From contig NC_060906.1 in the NCBI RefSeq assembly GCF_014805685.1, positions 19,313,164 through 19,377,163 of the forward strand: a stretch of DNA of 64,000 bases. Direction: 5' to 3'. The position numbers were made by a program, and so were the translations under genes. Within the stretch, counting starts at the first letter, position 1. Each line of letters opens with the position of its first letter. This document shows positions 1 to 10,940 of the stretch, piece after piece. Source of the stretch: Silurus meridionalis. Taxonomy: Eukaryota; Chordata; Actinopteri; Siluriformes; Siluridae. Below the pieces are notes generated by a model. That model saw only the letters and a list, made by a program, of their open reading frames with translations, was not told where the DNA came from and did no database searches.

Positions 1-269
1 CCTTTTGCCCATCTCAGATTGATATATCACTGCTTTATAGTTTAAAATGTTTTTACACCAAATTACAATTTAAATAAAAAAAATAATTGCTGGTCAAAAA
101 GCTGGTCTTTACAGCTGCTTACATTTTACACATCACACACACTTACAATTTTACAAGATTATTACTAATAAATATTTATATGTTTATTGTTAAAAATAAA
201 GGTGTACACAAAAAATATTTTTATTTCATGCATTATTTTTAATCTTCATTCACAATCCATTTACTTTCA

Positions 270-492
<223 letters not shown>

Positions 493-1411
493 ATTTATTT
501 TATTATTATTATTATTATTTTTTTTATTTTTTTTTTTTTACCACTTTTCATGCATGGGAATATTTAAAGAAACAGTCTCGGGCTTTATTTGTTCAGAAAA
601 CCGTACATTTTATACGTTTTCTAGCCCCCATCAATTCATTGTTATCATTTCTTAAACCCATAACTAAGTAACGTGTTTAGAGTTCATGTGTTTTCTATAT
701 AAAAAACAACCATTTATTGCTGGGGTGGTACCACCAATTACTCTGTCATTTACTTACACATATGAACAAAATGTGCTTTACTATGACTCAAAATAAATAC
801 TGTATAATTATTGTAAACAGGACAATTCTTTAATAATGCACTATATCCACATGTAAAGACTCAAACTGAAAGTAAGCTTAATACCACACCAGGAAAGGTA
901 CACTTTTTACCGGATGAGAGTGTATGCACTGTATATTTAAATATTTAACTAAAACTATATAAAACAAAAAAACCTTAACAATAGTAATAATGTAAAGATT
1001 CATAGAAACAGCTAATGGCCTTTTTTCTTTCTTTTTTTTTTTTTTACAATTTATTTTTCTTTCTCTTTTGCCTTTTTTGAATATAGCCCACATTTACACT
1101 TTCATGCTTCGGAGTTCGAATAATCCACTAATGCCAAAAAGTAAGGAAGAAAATACCAAAAAGGGAAATCCCGGGTGCTTTTCACGATTTTTAATGTTAC
1201 TGTGTTTATAACTTACACACATCTGTCTTTATATGTATATTATTTAGTGTTTTATACCTGAGAATGTCTGACTGCAAGGTCAGCCAAGGACGAAACACTG
1301 CTATACACGTCTACACTGCCCTCTCGTGGTAAGTGTTGGTATTGCAGAATAGTTTAAGGATTATATTTAGGTTAATTAAGTCCTTACAAAGCGACCTGTG
1401 TTAACAAGAGC

Positions 1412-1505
1412 TATAATATAATATAATATAATATAATATAATATAATATAATATAATATAATATAATATAATATAATATAATATAATATAATATAATATA
1501 ATATT
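1412..1505. repeat. Pentanucleotide microsatellite (AATAT)n
   Basis: A near-perfect 5-bp tandem repeat, about 18 copies of a unit readable as ATAAT/AATAT, lies in otherwise unremarkable AT-rich spacer. Confidence 0.95.
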
Positions 1506-2229
1506 AAAGGTTTTTTATCTTTAAAATATATATTTCAATGTAGTGGTTAGCATTTGTCATCATGTCTCCAACATTGTGTGTGTGAAGATTACATGTATAT
1601 AAGTTCCACATACTCTGGGTTTCATATCCATAATAGGAAATAAATAGTTTTTTGTATCTGTATGTGATGAAAGGTCAAGAGACAGCAAGCCTAAGCTATG
1701 ATTTTTACATTTACTGTAAATTGCTACACAACAAATTGGGGGAGGTATATATATTTTTTGGAGACGATACCATCCACTGTCTTCAACCCCTTAAAAGATG
1801 ATACTCATCCATGCTGCTTTGCAGCTGCATTTAAATTAAACATAAAAGTTAAAAACCCTGTCCACTTGCAATTAAAAACACAGATCAGCTCATTACACAT
1901 GATAACAGTGGAGTCACCTCTCATAAAAACAAATAAACATCAAGCATTCAGACTTTGTCAATTCACATAGGCGATGGTCCAAGTTACTTCAAGTGCAGTT
2001 TTATCTTTATTACTATTAAGTATCGATTTCTACTTTACTTACTTCTATGTACCATGTTAGAGTTTTGTTCTTATCTAATGACATTCTGTGCCTGGGTATA
2101 TGAACACTTTGTTTGTCTTGTTTACTTATGACTTCTGTGTCTGTTTGTATATATTTGTAGACCCGGTTCTTGGGTAAAATAACAAAAAAAGGTCTGTCCA
2201 AGTTAATGAGGAAATCTTCTTTAATCTTG

Positions 2230-2445
2230 TTTGTGGACACCTGACCATAATATATGTATGTTTTTTGATCATCCCATGAAATAGTTATTTCCCATTTGCT
2301 GTTATTATAACCTCCACTCTTCAGGGGAAGAAATATTTGAGGTTAGAGCTCTATAGGCCACTCAAGATCTTCCACTCCAACCCATGTAAACCATATGTTC
2401 ATTGAGCTCTTTTTGTCTTTTTATACACAGAAGCATTGTTAACTG
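2230..2445 (-). mobile_element. Tc1/mariner-like transposon fragment (family A)
   Basis: The sequence from the cccatttgctgttat region at 2292 through aacccatgtaaaccatatg matches, from memory, the antisense of a common fish Tc1-like transposase region. That family carries phrases such as 'ctccactcttc' and 'ggccactc..cttccactccaacc'. Related fragments are at 14490-14640, 24150-24400 and 58805-59150. Stops and indels make it non-functional. The family assignment rests on recollection of repeat consensus text, not a database search. Confidence 0.6.
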
Positions 2446-2990
2446 GTTTAGGTAAATTAGAATAAAGTGAAAAAGACTTGTGGTGTCACTCTAATCAGCT
2501 AATGAACTTCAAAAACCTGTTAAGGTTTCCTGAGCTTTTAAATGGAGTCTCAGTCTGGTTCAGGCTAGACAATCATGGGGGAAGACTGCTGACTTGACAG
2601 TTGTCCAGAAGAGGATCATTGACTCCCTTCACATGGAGGATAAGACTCAAAAGGTTATTGCTAAAGAAGCTGACTGACCTTCCAAGTATTGAGAACATAT
2701 ACAGTAAATAAACATACTTTCTAAAAGGCCAACAATTCATTTAAAAAATATTTTGGATTGGTTTTATGAAATGTATAATTATGAAATATTCTAGTTTTTT
2801 TTTAAAAAGTGAATTGGCGGGTTTTTGTTAATTGCGAGCCAAAAATCAAAAGAAATTAAAAGAAATAAACACTTGAAATACATTAGTCTGTGTGTGATGA
2901 ATCTATATAATATACCAGTTTCACTTTTGTATTGAATTACTAAAATAAATCAACGTTTTAATGAAACTCTAAGTTATTGAGATGCACCTG
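2446..2990 (+). mobile_element. Internally deleted Tc1/mariner-like transposon (family D)
   Basis: The 5' part around 2560-2680 (caatcatgggggaagactgc, gacagttgtccagaag) reads as the start of a transposase gene known from many fish genomes. It jumps abruptly to the element's 3' tail at about 2820-2990, which carries the gcgagccaaaaatc and gaaataaacacttgaaatac blocks and ends with gagatgcacctgt. Most of the transposase is missing, so this is an internally deleted, non-autonomous copy. Its left terminal repeat is not clear and the element abuts the family A fragment, suggesting nested insertion. Confidence 0.65.
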
Positions 2991-3161
2991 TGTGTATATA
3001 CACATACAGTGTATGTTGCTTGTCCTGCTCCTGTAACTGGTGTAGTAAAACCGCAAATGTGCACGACTTATATCTGTCCACAAGAGGGAGCATTTGCATA
3101 AGGCAGGGCAACTCAGTTACAACTCAGTTCAGTACACGTATACTATATAAACACTGTATAC

Positions 3162-3959
<798 letters not shown>

Positions 3960-4083
3960 GTCAAGTTTTCCGAAATCAAAAGTGCAAACTGAATGTAGCC
4001 CATTTATAATAGTTTTATTATGGTCGTATTTGATGATAGTGATATAGCTTGTTGATCTACAGATCTAAACAGTTTAGTCCAGT

Positions 4084-4510
4084 TTTAATTGTATAGAGCA
4101 TTTGACAATGGATATTTTCCCAAAACAGCTTTACAGTGATAAATAGTTTAAAAAATTATGTTTAACCCTTAGTTTATCCGTAATGAGCAAACCAGTAGAA
4201 GGAACCTTGAGAGGAACCAGACATAAAGGGAACCCATCCTCATCTGGGTGGTACCGAATGTCCATTTATTATAGTTCCGTTATAGTTAAGATGCTGTCTA
4301 GTATTTTACAAACCTCAGTCATTGTGATAGACTGTTTATATTAAATTACAATTCAGATCCATTCTCATAGTTCTTTAATTGCTCAGTAACCTCATGGATC
4401 TTTAGGCTGTTCATGTGGAACCATCCTCAGCTGCACAGAGCGATCAGGAACTACACTCCTTCCAGAGGTCGGGGGTCGGGATGAATCAAGTAGATACGAA
4501 AGGAAGAAGG
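4084..4510 (-). mobile_element. L2-like LINE-derived repeat, 3' end on the minus strand
   Basis: The left edge (gtatagagcatttgacaatg ... cagctttacag) is the reverse complement of the common fish L2 3' tail, read in the other direction at 53270-53330. It is followed by the gaaccttgagaggaaccag and gggaacccatcctcatctgg blocks and a sub-region around 4400-4500. Another member of this family is at 49935-50340. No coding capacity is visible. The family is recognised from memory and by comparison within the window. Confidence 0.6.
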
Positions 4511-4545
4511 ATACTACTCAGTGGTACCTTCAGATATATAAATTA

Positions 4546-4552
4546 ATAATGA

Positions 4553-4592
<40 letters not shown>

Positions 4593-4646
4593 GCAACAAT
4601 TAAATAGTAAAAATAACAATAACAATAATAATAATAATAATAATAA
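4546..4646. repeat. (TAA)n microsatellites, two blocks
   Basis: Two interrupted ATA/TAA tracts, about 4546-4592 and 4620-4646. Minus-strand frames rich in Ile and Tyr through here are repeat artefacts. Confidence 0.9.
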
Positions 4647-4867
4647 AAACAACAATTAAATAAAAAATAAATAAAAAAATAATAATATAATTGTAAAATA
4701 ATATTATCTGTACACGTTTTACACATTTCTGCTCTACTTCTCTTACAATAAAGAAGCATCGCGGTTTATGGTTAAAAGTCAGCTCCATTCTAAGCACTTG
4801 ACTCTAGTCTTCCTTGTTTTGTTTTGTTTTTTGTTTTTTTCGTATGAAGGCCGCGTTTTGTGAGCCA

Positions 4868-4957
4868 CGCATGCGCATGCGCTCTCACGTTCTCGAGTTT
4901 GCCAAGGACCCAGGAAATTATTTATTTATTTATTTATTTTGTAGTTTGCGCATGCGT
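4868..4957. promoter_or_regulatory. Two NRF1-type GCGCATGCGC palindromes upstream of pax1
   Basis: The string tgcgcatgcgc is seen at 4872-4882 and tgcgcatgcgt at 4947-4957. They flank a short (TTTA)n tract in an AT-rich region where CpG is otherwise rare. The palindrome matches the known consensus of the transcription factor NRF1, typically found near transcription start sites. They lie about 620-700 bp upstream of the pax1 ATG and could belong to the pax1 promoter or to a divergent transcript. The motif is seen; the promoter role is inferred. Confidence 0.45.
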
Positions 4958-5221
4958 GGATCAAGTGAGCACGGCCACTCCATTAACTGTCTGGAGTCTG
5001 GAGACATGTTAGACTTTACAATCAGTATTTTGAAAAGTTATGTTTCGAAGTGGCAAAAATAGTAATTATTAACATATATTCATTTACAATATTTATTTAT
5101 CATGTGGAAAAAGTATACATAAGAAAAGAATGACTAAGATGCCTTCTCTGGAAGAAGAACAAGAGGTTGATTAATTATCAATTATAAATGATGCACAATG
5201 AGCAGTGCTCTCTTTCTTTCA

Positions 5222-5576
5222 TTAGAACTGATAAATCCCCGGTGTTTGTCCTTGTTGCTGCTGCTGCTGCTGTATTACCCTGTGTTTTTGGAGCAGAATG
5301 AGTGCAAAATGAGTGCAAAAGGAAGTGTGATGAAGAGTCTGGGCTGAAGGGAGGAGTTTAATCCTCGCAAAAACACACCGGCCGCTGTGTTGGGAGATGT
5401 GTGCAGTTCCTCTGGATACAGTAGCAGTGACAAGTGCAGGTCTGACAAAACAAGAAGAAGAAGAAGAAGGAGAAGAAGAAGAAAAGAAGAAGGAGAGCAA
5501 GAAAAGAAGAAGAAGCTATTCTTTTTAAATGTGGACAAAGTCAGAATAAAGACTGAACCCCTAAAAGTCTCTGCAA
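5222..5576 (+). promoter_or_regulatory. pax1: Probable pax1 5' UTR / proximal promoter with CTG and GAA tracts
   Basis: The 355 bp before the inferred start codon are less AT-rich than their surroundings. They contain a short (GCT)n tract at about 5252-5271 and a purine-rich GAA/AAG tract at 5446-5515. No convincing TATA box at a fixed distance is seen, so the transcription start is unplaced. If the transcript begins before 5387 it carries an upstream ATG opening a long frame that overlaps the pax1 coding region (see findings). Confidence 0.45.
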
Positions 5577-5580
5577 ATGG
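5577..5580 (+). CDS. pax1: pax1 coding exon 1 (start codon plus one base)
   Basis: The exon ends ...gcaaatgg before gtaagt at 5581. The ATG at 5577-5579 plus G5580 joins AG at 6250-6251 to make Met-Glu-Gln. This reproduces the expected Pax1/Pax9 N-terminus, where the Met-Glu codons are split by the first intron. The donor is a strong consensus. Confidence 0.85.
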
Positions 5581-6073
5581 GTAAGTGTTATTATTATATA
5601 TGTTAATATTCCATTGAAAAGGTGTAAATGAAAATAAAAATGTAATGGCGTAATTAATGCAAATTTGTTAAAAATATTTATTTTATTATTTTATGCCTAT
5701 GTATGCTTAAGATCTCTATATTTTACAGTTATGTTTAGAAATGTTCTCTTTTTAATGCAACTTAATTGCAGTCACTATATAACATTTAGTTTTGTAATTG
5801 TTTAGACAAATTAAAACACTTTTACAACATCTGCTATTGTTCAATCAAAGGAAGTGGAGATTTTTGTGCTGTGTTGTATGAAATATAAAAAATACGAAAT
5901 TGTCTATTTAGTCCTATAAAGTTAATAACTTGTTGTGCATAGTAGTAGGTTTGCCTACAAATGAGTAGAAACTGGAAAAAGGCACTGAATTATTAATGCC
6001 AGGTTACTATTATAAAAGATTAGTTCAATAGCCCTATGTCTAAATCTTAAATATTGATGACCACCATGTGGAG

Positions 6074-6134
<61 letters not shown>

Positions 6135-7172
6135 GTATTATTATTATTACTATTATCATTATTATTATTATTATTATTATCATAATCATCAATATAATTA
6201 TTATTTATTATTATTATTATTATTATCATCATTATTATTATTATTACAGAGCAGCCGTCGTACGGAGAGGTGAACCAGCTGGGCGGTGTGTTTGTGAACG
6301 GGCGGCCTCTTCCCAACGCCATCCGGGTGCGGATCGTGGAACTCGCGCAGCTCGGAATTCGCCCGTGCGACATCAGCCGCCAGCTGCGCGTCTCTCACGG
6401 CTGCGTGAGCAAGATCCTGGCGCGTTACCACGAGACGGGTTCGGTGCTGCCGGGGGCCATCGGGGGCAGCAAGCCGCGCGTCACCACACCCAACGTTGTG
6501 AAAAGCATACGGGAGTATAAGCGCGCGGACCCGGGCATGTTCGCGTGGGAGATCCGGGACCGGCTGCTGTCCGACGGCGTGTGCGACAAGTACAACGTGC
6601 CGTCGGTGAGCTCCATCAGTCGCATCTTGAGGAATAAGATTGGGAACCTGTCGCAGCCTTTACAGCACGAGGGCGGTGTCGGCGTTAAACCTCACGCCCC
6701 GCCGATTCCTTACAGCCCGGTGTGTGCTTACTCTTACCCCAACGCCATCTCACCTACCGGCGCAAAACTCGGTGGACCTCACGGCGTCGGGGTCGGTCTG
6801 TCCCGGGCCTGGCCTTCTGTACACACCGTCAGCAACATCTTAGGGATACGAGCTTTCATGGACCACTCAGGTAAGTTCTGCTTTGTTCGTTTATTCATTC
6901 AGTCAAATGCATAATGACAAATAGACGAATGCAGAAAACAAAATAGATAGAAAATGTAATTAATAAATAATAAATCAGAATGACAAATATGGAAAATGTT
7001 TTATTTGGGGGGAAAAATTAGAAATGAGAAAAATGCAATTTTAATTAAAATAGAACACGTGAAAAAACCAAAATGTTCAGTGACCCTTTTTAATACAAAA
7101 TCATATTTCAGTTCTAACAATTTTTAATAGTTATATGTTGGAGTAAGTTGCTGCATCTATCTTTATCTGACG

Positions 7173-7204
<32 letters not shown>

Positions 7205-7631
7205 ACTACCATTTCTACTATATGGTGGTGTGTTAATGCAATATGGGAAAGCCAGTAAATAAACATGACCAGATGATATGGTATAAACTGATTAATCACT
7301 GTATAACTATCGTTAGTGTGATAAGTGTATAAGTGTCTGTTAGGTGTAACAGCTAATGTTTAGAAAAGTGTGTTATAATTTTCAGAATAATAGGGAAAGC
7401 GCGTAAGTGTAAGCCAAATTGACTGCGTATGAGTGGTAGGGAAGTGAGCAGTGTGTTAGATGAAACAGAGTATAGATTGATAAGGGTCTGTGATAATAAT
7501 CTTTCAGCATGTTAAATATATAAACTATATATAGTGTATAAGTAATTACATATGGTAATAATGAAAAATAAACTAGAGAACATTTGGGATAATATGTTAG
7601 GGCAACTGGAAAGTCAAGTCAAGTTTATCCC

Positions 7632-7672
<41 letters not shown>

Positions 7673-8103
7673 CCTAGCGTCCCACCCATGCGGAATTCCC
7701 AACTCATGCCCTGTGTTCCCGGGACAGACTCCAAATCCAAAATTGAACTTGACCATGATAAATCGCTTTATGAAGATAAATGAATAAATTGTAGAAGTAG
7801 ATTTAAAGAAACTCTAATTATGAAAACTGAACAAAGAAATGCTATGGGAACAAGGCTATGTGTGTGTTAATCCGATAATACAAAATAATATATTTCATCA
7901 ACTCACATGTAAACGGTTTGAGTCTTTAGGCATCTCATCACCACAATTTACAAAAAAAAAAATGTTTTCTTCCGTATGATGAACATAAATTATTTTCGTT
8001 TTTTTACAACTTGTGCAGTAATAAAAAATCTAATAAATTGTCATGTAGCCTAGAACAACCATTAAAATCCGATTTTGACATTTTAGTTTTATATTCATTG
8101 TCA

Positions 8104-8140
<37 letters not shown>

Positions 8141-8500
8141 TATTATTATTATTATTATTCATTGTTTCTAAACAGTATTAGTTGTTATTAATAGTAATAA
8201 TAAGAATTATTATAATAATAAGAGTTAACATTAAAATATTAATGTTATTATTATTATTATTATTATTAACAAGTTATAGTAAAATTAATAACCATTCAAA
8301 AGCCTTAAGCAATCTTAGTCATTTTTAGATCAACCTATTAGTAGCATTACAGCGCCCTGATTGGGATTTTTAATTATTAATTGTTTCTAAATAGTTTTAG
8401 TTGTTATTAATAGAAATAATAAGAAGAAGAAGAAGAAGAAGAAGAAAAAGAAGAAAAAGAAGAGTTAATATTGAAATATTACTGTTATTAATAGTTAATG

Positions 8501-8542
<42 letters not shown>

Positions 8543-10483
8543 TACAATTTATCGTAAAATTACAAACCATTTATAAACCTAAAGTAATCTTCGTAATTTT
8601 TAGATGAAATTAAAAATAGCATAACAGTGCCCTGATTATGATTTTTCTTAGAACTATATTCTATATTAATGCATTTATTTATATTTACTTTAGTAGCTTC
8701 TTTTTACAGTTTCATGTAGCACTAGTTTAATTGTGTAGTGTTATTTGATGTTGTTATAGTTTCAATAGTAAGTCTATAAACAAATGAACGTATACTTCAA
8801 CATATTTTAATGCAGCCTACATATTTACATGAATGAAAATGTTGCTTGATTCCCCCAATAGCCATCACTGGACCTGATGGATATCAGCAGAAAATGGAGG
8901 AGTGGCCATGTGTGAACAGAACTTCATTTCCGTCTCATGCAGTTAATGGCATTGACAGATCACCAGTAGATACGGATATTAAATACAATCAGGTAACTCT
9001 TGCATTTCAATCTGTTTGTTTTTTTCGAATTCTTTAAGCAAACTTTATGCCAGTCTAACATTTGTATAAATTATGACTGATCGATCGTGGTTGCTAGAAC
9101 CATTTCAGAAAAAGAACAAGCTAAGAGTTAACAAGCTATAGCTTACAGTAATTTATTTTAATTTATATATCTCATATATCTATCTGTAGCATTTTCTATC
9201 TACATCAATCTGCAGCGAAACTATAGGGTAACTATATATTTTTGTTTGGTTTAGCATTTGGTCCCTTTAACAACATTGTTGATGGGACCAAATGCTGAAC
9301 AAAATAAAAATGTATAGTCCCAAATGCTAAACCAAATGAAAAATATATAATAAAATTAAAAAAAATAAAAAATAATGATATAATAATATAAAAATAATAA
9401 GAATTTTCTTAAGCTGTTGCTGGTAAAATTGTGACCTGAAATGTAAAATTCTAGTTCTATAGTATTCTGGCTTTTATTGACAAAATAGAATTAATTTGCT
9501 GAATATTTCAATAACTTCTGAAACAACAAGAAGCTCATATCCAAGAGCATAAAGTGAGATGCAGACATCACTCACAATTTGATGAACTCTCTTGTACATT
9601 TGGTCAGGACTTACCCGTGTGGGTGTCATTGTGGTTGTTAGGTGATAAGTAGTGATGCCATGATAAGTAGTGCAGGTGTTAATCAAATAGATGTAAATCC
9701 AGTAAATGTTAACCCAGTACCATGAACATTCATTCATATCTATTATTTTGTGTGTGTAAAATAAAAAAGTTTGCTTATTTGGTGCTTTTTTGTGTGTGAG
9801 CTATGATATTAGTTATTGCTGATGTGTAGTAATAAGTTTGCTCATTTGAAAAAAATTCATTATTACTAATCTAAATTTGTTGAAAAGATAAGTCTCAAAT
9901 TACTAGCTCTAGCACCGTTTTGTTTTTACTTACCCAAAACTTGGGTGGTTGTGTGTTTATATTGCAATATACTTACTGTACCTCCTGACCTTCATTCTGG
10001 TCACTGCTAGACCTTCTTTAAGATTCCAAACTCAAACTAATGGTGTATTCATGTCTCTGACAGTCTCCCTCGAGTCTTAGTGGATATATGCCCCCCTGCC
10101 CCTATTCTTCCCCCAGTCAATGCGGGGTGTACGGGGGAAACTATGGGCATCACTGGCAGCCCCAGGGAACAGGCCTGGCACATAATGACTCCCACCTTCA
10201 CACTGCTATGAACTTCAAACCTCCATCAGATGGTGAGTTCTAATATGCATTGGTTTGTTTGGGTCTTATGCATGCGGGATAATACATCCAAACTCACAAA
10301 AAAAAAAAAGTTGTTGGAAAAAACAGAGATGGCATGAAGGACATATTTATTTATCTAAACTTCCCCCTCATTTGGATTGCAGTGGCAGACAGAAAACCTC
10401 CCAATCCCCTGATTAAGCAGCAGCAGCAGCATGAGGCACTGAGCAGCATTCACAGCCTGGCCTTACCCACCTCAGCCTCATAA
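5577..10483 (+). CDS. pax1: Pax1 paired-box transcription factor, five coding exons
   Basis: Joining 5577-5580, 6250-6870, 8862-8992, 10064-10232 and 10383-10483 gives an uninterrupted 341-residue protein starting [20 protein letters not shown]. All four introns are GT-AG and phases are consistent. The paired domain spans about residues 5-131 and includes the PAI and RED subdomains ([36 protein letters not shown]). An octapeptide (HTVSNILG, 193-200) follows and there is no homeodomain, which is the Pax1/Pax9 class layout. [10 protein letters not shown] and KMEEW...VNGI...DIKYNQ favour Pax1 over Pax9. In vertebrates Pax1 is a nuclear DNA-binding regulator of sclerotome and pharyngeal pouch development. 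Odd points are several substitutions in otherwise conserved paired-domain positions ([24 protein letters not shown]) and a short Gln run (321-324). Whether this is pax1a or pax1b cannot be settled here. Confidence 0.95.
6075..6249. repeat. (TTA)n microsatellite running into the pax1 intron 1 acceptor
   Basis: An interrupted ATT/TTA tract of about 170 bp extends directly to the acceptor ttattacag (ag at 6248-6249). It occupies the place of the usual polypyrimidine tract, and intron 1 (5581-6249) has no other obvious pyrimidine run near its 3' end. Asn-rich and Ile-rich frames here are artefacts. Confidence 0.95.
6250..6870 (+). CDS. pax1: pax1 exon 2: paired domain and octapeptide
   Basis: Markedly GC-rich 621-bp exon, in contrast to AT-rich flanks, encoding residues 2 to 208. 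It contains the whole paired domain, a Pro/Gly-rich linker ([20 protein letters not shown]) and the octapeptide region. It ends in phase 1 at gaccactcag followed by the donor gtaagt. An open frame continues into the intron to 6914 but is not coding. Confidence 0.97.
7610..7795 (+). repeat. Dispersed fish repeat, copy 1 (tail family)
   Basis: After a (GT)n tract, the sequence gcgtcccacccatgcgg ... gtgttcccgggacag ... gataaatcgctttatgaaga ending in gaatgaataaa matches a short repeat family with two more copies in this window, at 35150-35275 and 41215-41375. All three share the order 'gtgttcccggga', 'gataaagcg', 'gaatgaatg'. It has no coding capacity and is probably the tail of a retroposon. The name is unknown to me. 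Confidence 0.55.
8106..8160. repeat. Self-complementary (AAT)n(ATT)n block
   Basis: An AAT tract switches mid-block to an ATT tract, giving a perfect potential hairpin inside pax1 intron 2. Confidence 0.9.
8862..8992 (+). CDS. pax1: pax1 exon 3
   Basis: 131-bp exon coding residues 209-252 ([20 protein letters not shown] to DIKYNQ). It is preceded by a cccccaatag acceptor and followed by gtaact. The residues align well with the Pax1 segment after the octapeptide, which supports Pax1 rather than Pax9. The exon ends on a complete codon. Confidence 0.93.
9231..9349. repeat. Imperfect palindrome / small MITE-like hairpin in pax1 intron 3
   Basis: The left arm gtttagcatttggtccc pairs with gggaccaaatgctgaac after a short loop, and the outer arms (actatatatttttgtt / aaaataaaaatgtatagt) extend the stem. 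A third partial copy (cccaaatgctaaaccaaatg) follows at 9319. It may be a short foldback element or a structured intronic segment. Confidence 0.7.
10064..10232 (+). CDS. pax1: pax1 exon 4
   Basis: 169-bp exon coding residues 253-308 plus one base ([19 protein letters not shown] ... HHWQPQG ... MNFKPPSD). It is a Ser/Pro/Tyr/Gly-rich transactivation-type region typical of Pax1. The acceptor is tctctgacag and the donor is gtgagt. Confidence 0.92.
10383..10483 (+). CDS. pax1: pax1 exon 5, C-terminus
   Basis: 101-bp final coding exon after a short 150-bp intron (acceptor ttggattgcag). It encodes [12 protein letters not shown], a four-Gln run, then [17 protein letters not shown] and TAA at 10481-10483. 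The DRKPP block and the Ser/Leu-rich end resemble Pax1/Pax9 C-termini. Confidence 0.88.
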
Positions 10484-10940
10484 ACATGAACACACACAAA
10501 CACCCACAAAAGAGCAAACACACACGGATCTGCTGTTGTCCTAATTTAAATAGTAAGTAAATCCATGCAGTGAAACTCTAAATTGATTTATAAAAGTACA
10601 CCAGCGCAGGTTATTATATCATCTTCTCTATATATATCAAAACATTAGTGACTGAAGACAATGCAACAATCATTTTCTCCTGAAACAACCCTGGTCACCT
10701 CATTCATTAATATTTGTATTAGAGGAAAGAAATACCGTAGATTTTTAATTTATCTACAGTAATTAAATAAAGCTAGATGCTGCTAGTTATTAGTCTCAAA
10801 TTAATACAAGCGTTCAATACAGGCTAAAATATTAATAGACTGTCACTATGTTTTTTAGTCCTGTAATAAAAGCCTAATAGTTTACCGTCTGTTTGGTACC
10901 GGGCACATGCAGTGTGTCTATACAAGACATGACAAATAAA
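10484..10940 (+). other. pax1: Probable pax1 3' UTR with three AATAAA signals
   Basis: AATAAA hexamers are at 10766-10771, 10865-10870 and 10935-10940, the first usable polyadenylation signals after the stop codon. Which is used cannot be told from sequence alone. Confidence 0.5.

Larger units (their letters stand above)
6871..8861 (+). other. pax1 intron 2 with simple repeats and a dispersed-repeat copy
   Basis: A 1,991-bp intron from gtaagt to ccccaatag. It contains a GAT tract (about 7172-7203), a (GT)n tract (7635-7670) followed by a dispersed repeat, a self-complementary AAT/ATT block (8106-8160), a GAA tract (about 8420-8462) and an ATT tract (about 8503-8541). No internal exon is recognised. 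Confidence 0.8.

Noticed and set aside
5222..5538. Two minus-strand frames rich in Ser/Phe/Leu opposite the pax1 5' UTR
   Set aside because: They are readings of the complement of the GAA and CTG tracts.
6068..6520. 150-codon + strand frame across intron 1 and exon 2
   Set aside because: Its first part translates the (TTA)n intron tract and the rest is the out-of-frame reading of the paired-box exon; only the spliced uORF version is kept, as a finding.
6270..6914. Treating the long paired-domain frame as a single-exon gene starting at 6270
   Set aside because: The true start is the split ATG in exon 1 and a consensus donor ends the exon at 6870; the extra residues to 6914 are intronic.
6270..10483. 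Assignment to Pax9
   Set aside because: The residues after the octapeptide ([25 protein letters not shown]) fit Pax1 better than Pax9.
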